DNA of 64,000 bases from Paralichthys olivaceus (taxonomy: Eukaryota; Chordata; Actinopteri; Pleuronectiformes; Paralichthyidae). The position numbers and the translations under genes were made by a program. Below, one piece after another: positions 47,001-57,358 of this stretch. The notes under the pieces are model-generated. The model did not search any database. It worked only from the letters and a program-made list of their open reading frames with translations, and was not told where the DNA came from. The stretch lies in the NCBI RefSeq assembly GCF_024713975.1, contig NC_091113.1, positions 9,312,501-9,376,500 of the forward strand. The letters are read 5' to 3'. Every line of letters begins with the position of its first letter. Position 1 is the stretch's first letter.

Positions 47001-47645
47001 AGGCAGTAAATGGAAAACCACATCCTGTCAACTCTGAGAGGAAACACCAGTGCAGCTGTGAGGAAGCCCAACTTAAGTTCTGTTGTTGTTTTCTCAGGCA
47101 AATTTGTCTCTCTCCCTCTGTGTCTCTCTTTCTCTCTCTCTCTCTGTCTATACTGACTTTTTACAGCCTCCCCAGTGTCCAGCTCTTTGGCCACATTGGC
47201 TGGAAAACTGGGCAGAGGAGTCCACGCAACCAAGTCAGCCGAGCGGCCGATGTATTTTTGGGAGCCATCGCTTCCTTCCCAGCCAATCAATGGCTGCATT
47301 GACTGTATTTATAGACCCGTGAGTTATGAAGAGCTGCACAATAAGCGTAAAACCCCATGAGGTCTGGCCTCAATCCAGATTAATAATGGCTCCCTTGTGC
47401 CAGCTGATAAAGACTGCCATAGTGTACTCAACAAACCAGTCGAGTCAATGCTTGTTGTCTTCGCTGTTTGCAAAGTTAATTAAATAGCAAAACACATGAA
47501 ACTACCTCTTATTAGCCAAAGGGATAGCTTCGGTTATGTAGCATTAGATAAAGTTACGCTAGCCGGTTAGCATCTGAATTAGCCTGTGACGTACGTAAAG
47601 CGGGTCAGATAACTTACCAACTCCGTCCTCAGACTTCAGCACCAT
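34940..47645 (-). CDS. cyth1: Cytohesin-1, ARF guanine nucleotide exchange factor (12 coding exons + microexon)
   Basis: Activates ARF GTPases at membranes and recognises phosphoinositides through its PH domain; in leukocytes the family regulates integrin adhesion. Exons, 5' to 3': 47645-47618, 42473-42391, 39661-39597, 38787-38721, 38406-38288, 37732-37539, 37376-37228, 36773-36662, (36479-36477), 36075-35999, 35878-35807, 35404-35250, 35018-34940. All phases join: 399 aa, or 400 with the microexon (human about 398). The N-terminal coiled coil is residues about 12-65. The Sec7 domain is about 66-245, with the catalytic glutamic finger in [10 protein letters not shown] (Glu159). The PH domain is about 262-378, with KTWKRRWF. 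The basic tail [11 protein letters not shown] follows. [16 protein letters not shown] marks it as cytohesin-1 rather than -2, -3 or -4. The a/b ohnologue is unresolved. Confidence 0.97.
35041..35170 (-). repeat. tRNA-derived SINE copy, antisense in the window
   Basis: Read on the minus strand it has TGGCTGAGGGGGTAGAGCGG (an A-box-like start at 35160-35141), then CCAACCAGAAGGTCAGCA and CATCCTTGGGCAAGATGCTG, and ends in a GTAATGTAATGTAA tail. It parallels the copy at 57660-57845. The B-box is degraded. It sits in cyth1 intron 11 (35019-35249), in the same direction as the gene. Confidence 0.65.
35250..35404 (-). CDS. cyth1: cyth1 exon 11
   Basis: 155 nt from TCTCACCAG to ATCAA|GTGAGT. It encodes [19 protein letters not shown] to [12 protein letters not shown], the second half of the PH domain including its C-terminal helix. 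Confidence 0.95.
35807..35878 (-). CDS. cyth1: cyth1 exon 10
   Basis: 72 nt, phase 0 at both ends. Encodes [20 protein letters not shown] and SKKP, the central PH strands. Confidence 0.95.
35999..36075 (-). CDS. cyth1: cyth1 exon 9
   Basis: 77 nt from TTCTCCTCAG to ACCACA|GTGAGT. Encodes [20 protein letters not shown] and FEYTT, the phosphoinositide-binding first strands of the PH domain. Confidence 0.96.
36477..36479 (-). CDS. cyth1: cyth1 3-nt microexon (GAG), alternative
   Basis: The minus strand reads TTTTGACTCCAG, GAG, GTACGTACC: a full acceptor and a strong donor around only three bases. The upstream exon ends in phase 1 (CTG G) and the downstream one begins GT GGA. Inclusion turns Gly-Gly into Gly-Gly-Gly before Arg-Val-Lys-Thr-Trp without a frameshift. 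This is the known diglycine/triglycine switch of cytohesins, which changes selectivity between PIP3 and PI(4,5)P2. Confidence 0.85.
36662..36773 (-). CDS. cyth1: cyth1 exon 8
   Basis: 112 nt from CTCTGTAG to CTGG|GTATGT. Encodes [20 protein letters not shown] to REGWLLKL, linking Sec7 to the first PH strand. Confidence 0.95.
36957..37180 (-). repeat. Truncated copy of a TIR-bearing DNA element
   Basis: It begins AGCTGCTTTCAGACATG and shares ATCTCAGGATGAAAAAGAG and CAAGAGCTTTTGGTGATAAG with the reverse complement of the element at 44087-44608. It lacks the second terminus. It lies in cyth1 intron 7 (36774-37227). Confidence 0.6.
37228..37376 (-). CDS. cyth1: cyth1 exon 7
   Basis: 149 nt from TTCTTTTATAG to CTCAGG|GTAAGA. 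Encodes [20 protein letters not shown], the ARF-contacting Sec7 helix, and [10 protein letters not shown]. Confidence 0.96.
37539..37732 (-). CDS. cyth1: cyth1 exon 6 (glutamic finger)
   Basis: 194 nt from CGTCGTGCAG to GCACAG|GTACAA. Encodes [20 protein letters not shown], then [20 protein letters not shown] with catalytic Glu159, and [17 protein letters not shown]. Confidence 0.96.
38288..38406 (-). CDS. cyth1: cyth1 exon 5
   Basis: 119 nt from TCCTCCTGCAG to GGAGAG|GTAAGA. Encodes [20 protein letters not shown] and [19 protein letters not shown], early Sec7 helices. Confidence 0.95.
38721..38787 (-). CDS. cyth1: cyth1 exon 4
   Basis: 67 nt from GTTTTTTAG to AAGAAG|GTGAGA. Encodes [20 protein letters not shown], the linker between coiled coil and Sec7. 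Confidence 0.94.
39005..39310. repeat. Dispersed repeat, CTCCAAATG / TTGTCCATCTTT family
   Basis: Contains CATTCTGGCTCCAAATGACG and CACTTTGTCCATCTTTTTTT, related to the segments at 33830-34450 and 58760-58985. It lies in cyth1 intron 3 (38788-39596). Confidence 0.5.
39597..39661 (-). CDS. cyth1: cyth1 exon 3
   Basis: 65 nt from TGCTCTCAG to AGAGAG|GTAAAG. Encodes [20 protein letters not shown], part of the N-terminal coiled coil. Confidence 0.94.
39662..42390 (-). other. cyth1 intron 2
   Basis: 2.7 kb. It contains a TA microsatellite near 40729-40752 and an unexplained 112-codon minus-strand open frame at 39956-40294. No cytohesin exon is missing here, because exons 2 and 3 join in phase 0. 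Confidence 0.75.
42391..42473 (-). CDS. cyth1: cyth1 exon 2
   Basis: 83 nt from CTCCGTAG to ATACAA|GTAAGA. Encodes [20 protein letters not shown] and ELLQDIQ, the start of the coiled coil. Confidence 0.95.
42975..43230. repeat. Dispersed repeat, GGGCTGCAACTAA family
   Basis: Begins TAAGGCTGCAATCAACGATT followed by AACGATTATTTTTGTGATT, with a later TTAATTGCTTATTTGGTTAG. It matches the teleost consensus pattern GCTGCAACTAACGATTATTTT then GATTAATTG. Confidence 0.55.
44087..44608 (+). mobile_element. 522-bp non-autonomous DNA element with terminal inverted repeats
   Basis: The left end reads AGCTGTTTTCAGACATG and the right end, reverse-complemented, AGCTGCTATAAGACATG: 14 of 17 bases match. There is no open frame for a transposase. 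A truncated copy in the opposite orientation lies at 36957-37180. Its length, TIRs and lack of coding capacity fit a non-autonomous DNA transposon. Superfamily not assigned, because I could not define a target-site duplication. Confidence 0.6.
47618..47645 (-). CDS. cyth1: cyth1 exon 1 (start)
   Basis: Encodes MVLKSEDGV plus one base before GTTG|GTAAGTT. The ATG context is GCAGACATGG. The short first exon splits before V-PDDL, the position where the human first exon (ending ...SY) joins VPSDL. Confidence 0.9.
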
Positions 47646-47855
47646 GTCTGCGCTGCTGGTCGACGCTGGTCGCAGGAAGGTGGATGTTTTTCACTTTAGT
47701 CTAACTTTACAGGTCCAAATGTGTCCGTGCTGTGTCAGTGATTTACCGTTACACTACTGACAACTGACTGTGTGTGTGTGTGTGTGTGTGTGTGGAGACA
47801 GCCGGTGCTGAGCAGAGCAGGGGGCGCGGCTTCAATCACAGCAGCCAATCAGAGA
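47646..47855 (-). promoter_or_regulatory. cyth1 promoter and 5' UTR
   Basis: Upstream of the start are a short TG run (47770-47794), a GC-box-like GGGGGCGCGGC (about 47820-47830) and a CCAAT box in GCAGCCAATCAG (CCAAT at 47845-47849). Exon 1 and this stretch are CpG-enriched relative to the intron. No TATA box seen. The start site is not fixed. Confidence 0.5.
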
Positions 47856-47857
47856 GC

Positions 47858-47945
<88 letters not shown>

Positions 47946-47966
47946 GTCTCTCGGTCTGTCTATCTA

Positions 47967-48009
<43 letters not shown>

Positions 48010-48014
48010 GTCTG

Positions 48015-48073
<59 letters not shown>

Positions 48074-48132
48074 GTCTATCTGTCTCTCTATCTATCTATC
48101 TATCTGTCTGTCTGTCTATATATCTATCTATC
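47858..48132. repeat. (TATC)n/(GATA)n tetranucleotide array with CTGT variants
   Basis: About 275 bp of ATCT units interrupted by blocks of CTGT units. It abuts the cyth1 CCAAT box. Read on the gene strand it is GATA/CAGA repeat, so it offers many GATA-factor core words. Such long tetranucleotide arrays are highly polymorphic. Confidence 0.95.
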
Positions 48133-49904
48133 AATAACACACACACACATTTCTAGTTGTTAATCACAGATATGAAAATGTTCTTCTTTGTGATCATGAG
48201 GCATTCACTGACACAGGAAATGAAAGAATAGATTCCTACACGTTCTGGATGCAAATGTCCTGCAAGAAAGTGAAACTGAACGTACTCTGACCCGAAATGA
48301 ACTCATGAACTATTTCAAAATGCACCAGCTAAAGCTCTTAGAATGAGCTGCACAGTCACCTGCCATGAAAAATCATCAGAAATCTGTGTAGATATTAAAG
48401 ATGCTGTGTGTCTATTTCAGATTATATTAAAGTGAATGTTGTAGCAGAGGTGGGGCTCATTTTATCTTCTTTATTGGCTTCACATATAGCAATGTTCTGC
48501 ACTCCAGATAATTACTGTAGATGCCAAATAAATGGAATTGAATAAAAAAAATAATTTCAGGTTTTGCTTCTGAAGCAGAAGGGAGGAGAATTGCACAAAA
48601 TGCAAACACACATATAAAGGATTCATTTCTTCTGTATCTCTGACTCTGTTGTGTAATAGGATCATTCTGATCATTCTGTGTGGATATCTCATTATAAGAC
48701 CTCGCTGATATGTCTTTTTATTAGTCCTAGTTTTATTTCCATTCTCTTCATGAATTTATTTGGTCTTATTCTGTTACAAAATCATTTTGACTTGATATTT
48801 TATCATTTTGTTATATTGTTTGCAGCCTTTATATTTTGGCATATGTCACATCTTTCCCTTTATTATTACTTCCGCCAAGTTTGTGTGAGTGTCTGTTTGT
48901 TTGATATTTTGCAAATCACTGTGTGCGTGTGTGTATCTGCTCATAAAATCAGTTTTAACATGTTTGGGCCTGATAGTATGTATTCACGTTTTTACTCCTC
49001 CACCCTGAAATGATGATGAAAGACTTGGCAATAAGTTACTCTCCATCCGAACAGGAAGAGGATGCACGACACACCAAGAAGTAAAAATCAACCGTCTCTG
49101 AAATAATATTCCCCACCTGCTGAATTAAGGGAGACATATTTATCCAGATGGGTGTGAAGCCTGGAGGAAGCAGGTCTGACATCAGGGGTGGACGGCTTGT
49201 GTGCGAAGGAAAGAGGAAGGGAGGGGAGAGGATGCAGGGAAGGATGGAGGAAAGGAGGGCAAGGGATTGCAGCTGTGCGCTTGAATCGGCGCTTTATTCA
49301 GAGGTTGGACAAACCAGAAACAGGATGTGCTCAGGCGGGGTGAGGATGAGCTGTTGCAGTATGGCATGTGGACAGTCCAGAGTAACAGGGACATTACTTA
49401 TTGATAGCAAAGTTGCTGTATGATCTGTAAAATGTAATTTATCAGTGTTGTGATCACTACAAATAAAATCTCGAATTCAACCTAAAGTATGCACGAATAG
49501 AGCAGGATATAGTTAAGTTGTTAATAATCCTCAAATAAAGCTACTGCACTGCTTATTTTAATAACTATAAGTCATTGCTTCAAGGCTTTTCTGTGAATCA
49601 TGATACACAGAGGCCTTGAGGCAAAGTAACGAAGAAATTAGAGGAAATGACATAGAGGAAGAGGGGGGAGTTCAGCAATATTCAAAGAAAAGTCCTGGAA
49701 GCTGTGAGACAAATGGAAATAACCCTGGTGAGTTTCATTATGTAAGAACGAGCAGTGTGAAATACAGCCTGAAAGCACCTGCACAGAGGGAGAGCAGTGG
49801 GCAGCGATGGAGATTGTGTCACTATAGCACCCACTAGAGAGGAGGCTCCTGGACCAGAGGGTGAGGGGTGTGCGTCATGTTTTCAAATCGAGCCCACCAC
49901 CATC

Positions 49905-50055
49905 TCACACAGACACACACACACATGCACAGACACACACACAGTTTGCCTGACTAATTTGTGTACATGACCACAGAAATGTCAAAAACACAGCATGACG
50001 TGCACGTGCACACACACACACAGACACACACACACACACACACGAACACACACAG
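49905..50055. repeat. Interrupted (CA)n repeats
   Basis: Two CA-rich clusters, about 49905-49940 and 50005-50055, with GACACA variants. Confidence 0.85.
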
Positions 50056-50848
50056 CGCTCTATATCTTGATAACCTAACAAATCACCACGGCAACTGAAC
50101 ACTGATAGCATTTAGTGCCAGTCTTGCTCCCCACATCTCGCAGCGTTTGTGTGCCATAGATCAGGCAATCAAGAGTTGCGCAACACTAAACCAACAAAAG
50201 CCTGTAATATGAGCAAAAATGATAACAACTGATTTCTGGAACATCTTTTCAACCGTCTGGATTCCAGGTTGATTTTATTCCATCCATTCATTTTTGTTGT
50301 TTTGAACCATCTTTGCCCCACATGCATGGTGTCTCTGTTTTCAGCACAAACTCAGCTGTAAGTACGACTTCTCATCTAATCACTCTAACAAAGTACAAAA
50401 CTACCAGGCACCGAAAAACACTATAAGTAATTCGTTAACCTTTCATCATAATAACTAAAAAATATTTTTATAAAACACCTCAACGTTGTGAAAAATATAA
50501 TCTCATTACTTACACACATAAATACAGCAGAAAGATATAGGAAATTAAATATAATTATAATATTTACATGTATAGTGTTTTATTTCAACAATTTTTTCAT
50601 CATAAAATCAATCAAAGACTGAATTCCTGTATTATTTTTATTTTCTAAAGTCTACAGACATAAACTGAATTTCATCAATACTCGTAACAGGTTTGCTCAG
50701 CTTTTCTGTATTTGATAAGTAAAGTTGTGTTCCTGTAAATAAAACAAGAATACATAATAATTAATACATTAATCAAGGTGTACCTGAGTTATTCATAAGG
50801 TCACAAATATTTCCTGAGATTACAGAAATAGGCGTGCATTCTTCCTAC

Positions 50849-51170
50849 CTGTGGCTGCAGCAGGTCGCACTGTGGGACAGAGAAATGCCTGGAAACTGGA
50901 GGCACACAGCTCACTGACAGTCCCCATCACAACACTGTGCATTCACCAGTCTGGGGCTAAACAGCAACCTGTCAGCATCTCCGTGCTTCAGGAGACCAGC
51001 ATCAGCAGCGAGAGTCCAGCTCTGGTCTCGATGAGGAGCTCGTCCAATGAGCTTCAGTGTTTTCTCCTCCGACTGCCACCAGACTCTGACAGACTCTCAG
51101 AAAAAAACGCTCTCCTCTCACTCTCTCTCCTCTCTCCTCCCTCCTCCCTCATGTTCACACACTTGACCTC
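50849..51170 (-). other. Candidate alternative first exon of cyth1
   Basis: The minus strand has a good donor, CAGCCACAG|GTAGGA, at 50849/50848, preceded by moderately GC-rich sequence and a purine-rich GAGAGAGGAG stretch that could be a core promoter. It lies 3.2 kb upstream of the coding first exon on the same strand. No cytohesin-like peptide is encoded, so it would be non-coding. Evidence is limited to the splice signal and composition. Confidence 0.22.
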
Positions 51171-54100
51171 ACTCAGGAATCGAGCCTCGCACATCTCACG
51201 CTATCACTACTATGCCCACAAAACCAGTTTAATTCAGTTCAAACCACATGTTTGAGGAGTTTAGAGAAAAACCCCACCCCCACATTATTACAATATCTCA
51301 CTAATGCATATAAATACACACATGTAGGCCTACTGGACACCCCCCCACTGCTGTGTCACTTTGAACAGTTGTTAAAGTATTCTTGAAGTGATGACAAATG
51401 TACACACACATGCACGCAACCTCATATTCTTCTGCTTCACACCCACACACATATCAGAGCCCTGCAGCTTAAATTAGTCAGAGCTGAGAAACACTTAGAA
51501 ATGCATAAACTTACTTTATATTGTGTTTGAGATGCATTCATATTCTTCACTTTCGCAATGGTAGAAATAACAAAAGTCTGTTATTGGCAATTCAAGTATG
51601 AATTTAATTTGGATTAAATCAGTTTTTTTTTTATTTCAGCTTTAGATCATATATAATAGGATACTTGTGTGTATCCATCCGTGAGGTCAAGTAATTTGGA
51701 GATCTGTTGTCACAATTTTAAAATATGAATGCACAGTTTAGGACCATATTAAAGCAAAATAACAGATAAAAAGCAGCAGTATAAAAGAGATGAAAAAACT
51801 AAAAGAGGTCAAGATAAATCTGATCAAATTAAAAATGAAGATAAATAAAATAGAACTGTGTAGACTAATACAATTAAAATAGAATACAATGGGGGTATGA
51901 CCTTGCAAATAATGAATAAAAAAGTTTTCAACCTTGTTTGAACGAAGCACAATACAGTAGCATCAGGAAACCAAAATGACTGTGGTAATTTCATCCTCAG
52001 ATTAGCCTCAGCAGATTGATGGCACCAACAAATATATCATCTCTTTTTACAGCTGTAATTTCCAACTTTCATGATGCACACACAGCAAGGTGCAGACGAG
52101 TGTGAGCTCCAGTGCAAGTCCCTCAAATTTAAAACATCTCGCTCAGCTCTTCATGCTTTATTCAGCATGTCCTCATCGGTTAGTGGAGGCTGTTCGCCAC
52201 TGAAAAATTAGTTGAAGACTATTTTCTAAAATGAAATGTTTTCTTATTGTAGAGCCTCCTCTTTGTCGGCCTGTGTAACATATATTCTGCATCTGCCATA
52301 AAGTGAACACTAAGTGAGTTAAAGTGAAGACGTTTTCCTCTCATGATCTTATTTTAATTTTGATTCCCACACCTTCTCATCACAACATTTCCTTTGAGCA
52401 TCACTGTAATTCTCTCTTTCTCCTGCACTCATTAAATCTATTTGTGTCGTCCTCTGTCTCCTCTGAGAGCCGACCTCCTTCTGTTGCACTTGACCTCATC
52501 CACTCTTGAACTTTTCCTGCCATTCTTCCCTCTACAGTGTTCCCATCTCTCCCTCACCCAGAGCGTCCCTTCTTCCCATCTCTGAACAACAATTGTAAAA
52601 AAATGTATTTTGCTCTGGTGTTTGGGGAGCACATTTCAACAAAACGATAGGACTGACGTCAGGAGCTTTAAGAGAGGATAAAGTGTTTGAGGCAGAACAG
52701 AGTGTCCTGACCTGAGAGAATGAGCCTTTGACAGGTAAATGATCCACAGCAACACGACAAAAGAGGAGAAGGACTCAAAGGGTTCAAGTGGGAAATGAGG
52801 AGAGAGAATGGAGGAGGACGATCCAGAAAAAGACATAACTGAGAGAAAAAAATCCATTAGATCTGAGTGAATTCAAATCGAATTTATATCTAGAGAGGAA
52901 CTCTTCCGTTTTTGAATAATTTAAAGACCACAAACTAATAAACAAATGATTCAATGTGTGTGTCCTCATATTTAAAACATCGACCCTTATTGTGCAAATT
53001 CTTCAGGAGTTGTGAGAGTACTGGTTCGTCCTCGAGCAACGATCACACTCGTAAAAGTTAATGAAAGTTCATGTCAGTCAATTGGAAACGTCAAACAATC
53101 CCTGATTTGTCATGAAACACTAGAAAATCTTTAAAGTGGGTTTTAACCAACAAGGTGACGATAAAAGCAAAACACAACAAAGTGCAATGGAGGCTTGGCT
53201 AATAAACCAGGGTGTATATAAAGTATTTATATTAGTCTAATGAAGAAACACGATGAACGACATGACACAAATGAATTCCTCCACATTTCTGTCATATTTT
53301 CTATATTGTTTTTCACTTTTTCCAGGTTTGACTGGTGCTCCTGTAATGATGCCATGTTGCTGCGTCCCCTTCTTCTACAATAGTTTAATGGCACCAACTG
53401 GAAAATGGACGCCACCAGCTGTTCATCTTTTTGGATTTAACAGCAGTGGATGGAAATGTGTTAAATTCACATTTTCTTCTTTTTGCACTAGTTTGGATGG
53501 AAACCAGGCGAGACGTGCTCCTTTGACTTTTCACCTCACATCTCACAATCATGTAGAAAAAATAAAATTTGTCCGACACTTTGGTTCAAGTGAAACATCG
53601 TCCTATTTACTTTCCTTTTTATGTTTTTTTGGCCCTGTAATGTGGATTAAATGACCCGATGACCTGAAATGTATCACAGTTGTGTCCACATTTCAAAATA
53701 AACTGATAACATTCAGGAAAATCATCTGATAAAACTGTAAACTCTAAAGCTTCTTATCAGTTTTGTAAAGCGACATTTATTTGTATTACTATTGCATAAT
53801 TTTCTTGTATTATACTTAATCTCCTCATTAAACGTGCTTCATAAATATGATTTCCATACCTTCCTGTTGTAAAGGATGCACTCAGATTACTAGAGGGATC
53901 CTCTGCTCTCATGTCTTTTGAAGAAGCTGCTGTGTCCTCTGGTGGCCAGTGGGTGGCATCACAACTATAAGGTGGGGACAGTGTTTATGTGGAAATGTTT
54001 GGTTGTTTACAGCAGGTACATGACAGAGCAGCTTCGTTGGATCAAGCTGATCCAGTTTTGATTAAACATTTTATCTCAATAGGTAAAAAAAATACTGTAT

Positions 54101-57100
54101 GGATTTTGTATTTATAATAATAATATTATATGAATAGACTTGATTTAGGTCTTGAGGTGGAAGAAAAAACAAAGTAGCTTTCAAATAAAAAAATATACAA
54201 AACTGGATCACATGAAAGCAGCAAAAGAACGACCGGAGTGATGGTCGTTCTCACTGTCACTTTGTCCTCTTGCCTTAAATGTGCCTGTCTCCTGAAAGTA
54301 TTTTATCAGAAACTTTGACTAGAGTCATTTCACATTATCATAATTTCATATATGCATCACTGTTGTCTTTTCCATTTTCCTAATTACACAACACTGGTAT
54401 GGATCGTTATTTAAATTCATTGATTCGTCACTTACAAGTCAGCAAATATATTCATGTGTAAATAGCAAGTTGTTTATTGTTTGTGTTTGTCATACTGACT
54501 CTTTGTTGCTGTGGGTCAACATTATGCAGTAAAAGGTTTAATCTGTTTGTATTTTTTGTGCCTGTTTGGACAAGAAGTGTCAATTTAGTGTTGCATCACT
54601 TCCTGTCTTTTGTCTCTGTCTTGGGTAAGCAGGATTGCAAGCAGAAGTTTGAAGCAACAGTTTACAAAACCTATGTACTGAGGATTTAGCAAACTGTCTC
54701 TACGCACAAAGGGAGAAGTCAAAGACAAGTAGATCCACCTACCTGCATCAATCCATTTCACGTACAATAAGATTCAATTTACACCCTCTCTCATGACTAT
54801 TACAACTTCAACTCAGTGTCCAGATTAAATGTCCATGTAGGAAGACGTGACATCCCCTCTGACAGCGGATGACTATTACTGAGGAGAGAATGAACAGAGA
54901 TGACAAAACCACCCGCTCTGGGATCAGCCTGCACATTTCTCAAATACTTTCCTGGTTGAGTCGATTACCACATCTATTTAAGTGTATTTGTCTACTCCTC
55001 TCCCAGCTCAGCCTCTCTATACTCCACTCTCACGTCTGAAGTGGGAAACCAACAGCAGCCCATTGAAGTGAAGGCCAAGTTCAACTGCTTAACATGCCGG
55101 AAGTGTGGAGGTCAGATCTGATATTCAATAAAATGTGAAACAGACCCCCAGATTGTCTGTTGTGTTACAATTCTAGCGATTCGAAAAAATAAATGCGACA
55201 TTATGAAATAAATAATCATGTTATTAACTACTGTAATGTTATTTTCTGCTGCTTCTTTTCAGTTTATTGTCATTTTAGTCAAGTAACTCACACGGGCAGC
55301 ATATATTCTTTCAAACAGGTGGTTTTTATGTGATAATACTGATTATTTTTTTGTCCTTCGCCCGGACTTACACAAAGCATCGAACACATGCACAGTCCTC
55401 TATTCACACAAGGTACCCATTTCTCGTCTCTCTCCAAAAAGAATTAATCTCTCTCACTCTCACGTTATTCCAGCGCAAGAGGACCTTCTCGTCTCAACAC
55501 AACAGCTACCGACATCGTAGACATAGACAGCGAAAACACACAGAAATCATGACAGGTATAATAATAACACTGAAAAAATACAAAGTAATGAAAAATGGAA
55601 AGAGTTTACTTTTAAATTATGCCTCTAATACTCCATCATATATATATTTTTTTGTTAATGTAGCTTGAGGTGTATAAAACAGCACTGTAAACTTCAATTG
55701 AGTAACTTGCTTTCTAGGACAGCGATAAAGCTTTTCATTAATAACTGGAAGGAGCAGGAAAGACGAGTCAAAGCGAACATTAAGCGTGTAAAGACATTAT
55801 TACTCATGAGATGAAATATATTGGCAAATCATGAAACTGCTGTTTGCCTTTACAATCAACAGATAATACAAAGACACTGAAATAACATCCCACAAACTTT
55901 GTTTATCTTTCATACATAAAATCTGCAAAAAAAGATCCCTTATATCCGAACCTCGCACACACCACTTTTTTGTTTTTCCTTTCTCCCGCTGCTTTCACCG
56001 TTTTGTTTTTTTTAATCTGTCACGACAAAGACGGCAAGGATAAGCTTGCGTCTGTGAAGTGTGAACTCACCAAAAAAAAGGACTCAAAATAGGCAAAATC
56101 TGCACCTGAGGTGGATCTGTCGGTCTGGGTGAAAGATAACTGTCACATCAGAGTGTTCAGGCTCTCGTCTTTACTGGAACTCATCCTCAAAAAGTGCAAA
56201 TCTAGTTCTAATGCAGTAAATAATAATCATCAAGTAACAACAAAAGTATATGCATAGGTACTGTACAGCTACATAGTGGGGACAAGGAGAGAGGTGAAGA
56301 TCTGAAGAAGAAGAAGAGAGAAGAAGAGGGATGTTTTTGTTATTTTTCTCCTCATAAGCAGGTTTAAATTTAGAGCGCTCATCCTCACACAGCATAGACT
56401 GGTCCAGTGAGGCCTGTGACGGTCACAGGCTGTTGTTAAAAATCATTTCAAGAACTACACCGGACAAAAACAGCCATGCGAGATGAATCATGAAATAATA
56501 ATAAAAGTGCTGTGAGGGGGCGTCCGATGTCACCATTGGCCAAACAGTTCCCAGCAGAGAGGATGAGAGAAGCATTAAACTTATGGTGTTCGGAAGAGAG
56601 GCAGACAATCATTTAAAAAAAGGCAACTTGGAATTTGGCTTTGGAATAAAATAGAGGATGAGGTAATAAAAGTAGAAACACGATGGGTAACGCATGATCG
56701 TCCGTAGAGAAGGGGATTGATTTCGGAGAGCAGAGCTGCTAAAGAGCTTTGCCGGGCAGGAAGTGCTCTGTCTCAACGAGAATTTATAAATCCTCCTGAC
56801 GCCAGCCTCAGGAGGAAGTTACATCATCACTTGACCAGTCTATGTCTCATGATGCCATTTTATCTGTTTTTACAGAGACGCTGGGTCTGAGAACAACCTC
56901 TGAGCCTCCGGGTCTCCGCTAACGTTGAGCCGTGCTGAGGTTGAAAGTGGCTCCAGTTGCGACTGAAATGCTTAAAAACGACAAACACAAAGAGAGGCTA
57001 AAGATTGTTTTCAGACCAGCGGGTAATTTCAGTCACATTAGCTTTACTTTTCATATCAAAAAAATCACTTTGCCTGATGTGGTTATATTTCATTTCAATG

Positions 57101-57112
57101 GAATCGTTTACA

Positions 57113-57118
57113 TTTATT
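57113..57118 (-). terminator. Candidate proximal timp2 polyadenylation signal
   Basis: TTTATT on the plus strand is AATAAA for timp2, 43 nt after the stop. The gene is known in mammals for short and long transcripts from alternative polyadenylation, so more distal sites (for example ATTAAA near 56013) may also be used. Confidence 0.3.
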
Positions 57119-57160
57119 TTTGTCAGGCTGTGCAGTGGGCAGTCGGGCGTGCCGAATGAC

Positions 57161-57358
57161 CTAAGGGTCCTCGGCGTCCAGGAACTCCTTCTTGGGCAGT
57201 GCGACGCCGCGGTACCAGGAGCAGGAGCCGTCCGCCCGCTTCACGCAGGCATAGTGGTTGGCCTGCCGTCCATGCACCTGCTTCTCGATCATCAGGTCCG
57301 TCCACAGACACTCCTCGGGAGCTGAGATCTCGCAGGGCAGAGAGGGGCAGCGCACGAT
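57161..57358 (-). CDS. timp2: timp2 exon 5 (C-terminal domain)
   Basis: 198 nt from TTTCTGCAG to TAG. Encodes [39 protein letters not shown] and the acidic end EFLDAEDP. Codons are strongly GC3-rich. Confidence 0.96.
   Translation of the reverse strand: MVRCPSLPCEISAPEECLWTDLMIEKQVHGRQANHYACVKRADGSCSWYRGVALPKKEFLDAEDP

Larger units (their letters stand above)
42474..47617 (-). other. cyth1 intron 1
   Basis: 5.1 kb. It contains a GGGCTGCAACTAA-family fragment (about 42975-43230), a TIR-bearing element (44087-44608) and other AT-rich DNA. A frame at 46024-46233 was considered and not accepted as an exon. Intronic enhancers cannot be judged. Confidence 0.75.
48133..57160. other. cyth1-timp2 interval, no gene recognised
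   Basis: 9 kb without recognisable exons. USP36, which lies here in mammals, was not found. It contains CA repeats (about 49905-50052), a candidate non-coding exon near 50849, and several hundred bases next to timp2 that are probably timp2 3' UTR. Short open frames on both strands resemble nothing and are mostly AT-rich. Confidence 0.55.

Noticed and set aside
47772-48163. Open frames of Ser-Ile-Tyr-Leu repeats
   Set aside because: Pure translation of the TATC tetranucleotide array; no protein-like sequence.
50851-51255. 134-codon plus-strand frame starting MAAAGRTVGQRN
   Set aside because: No homology recognised, no in-frame context or conserved motif; it is antisense to a candidate non-coding exon.
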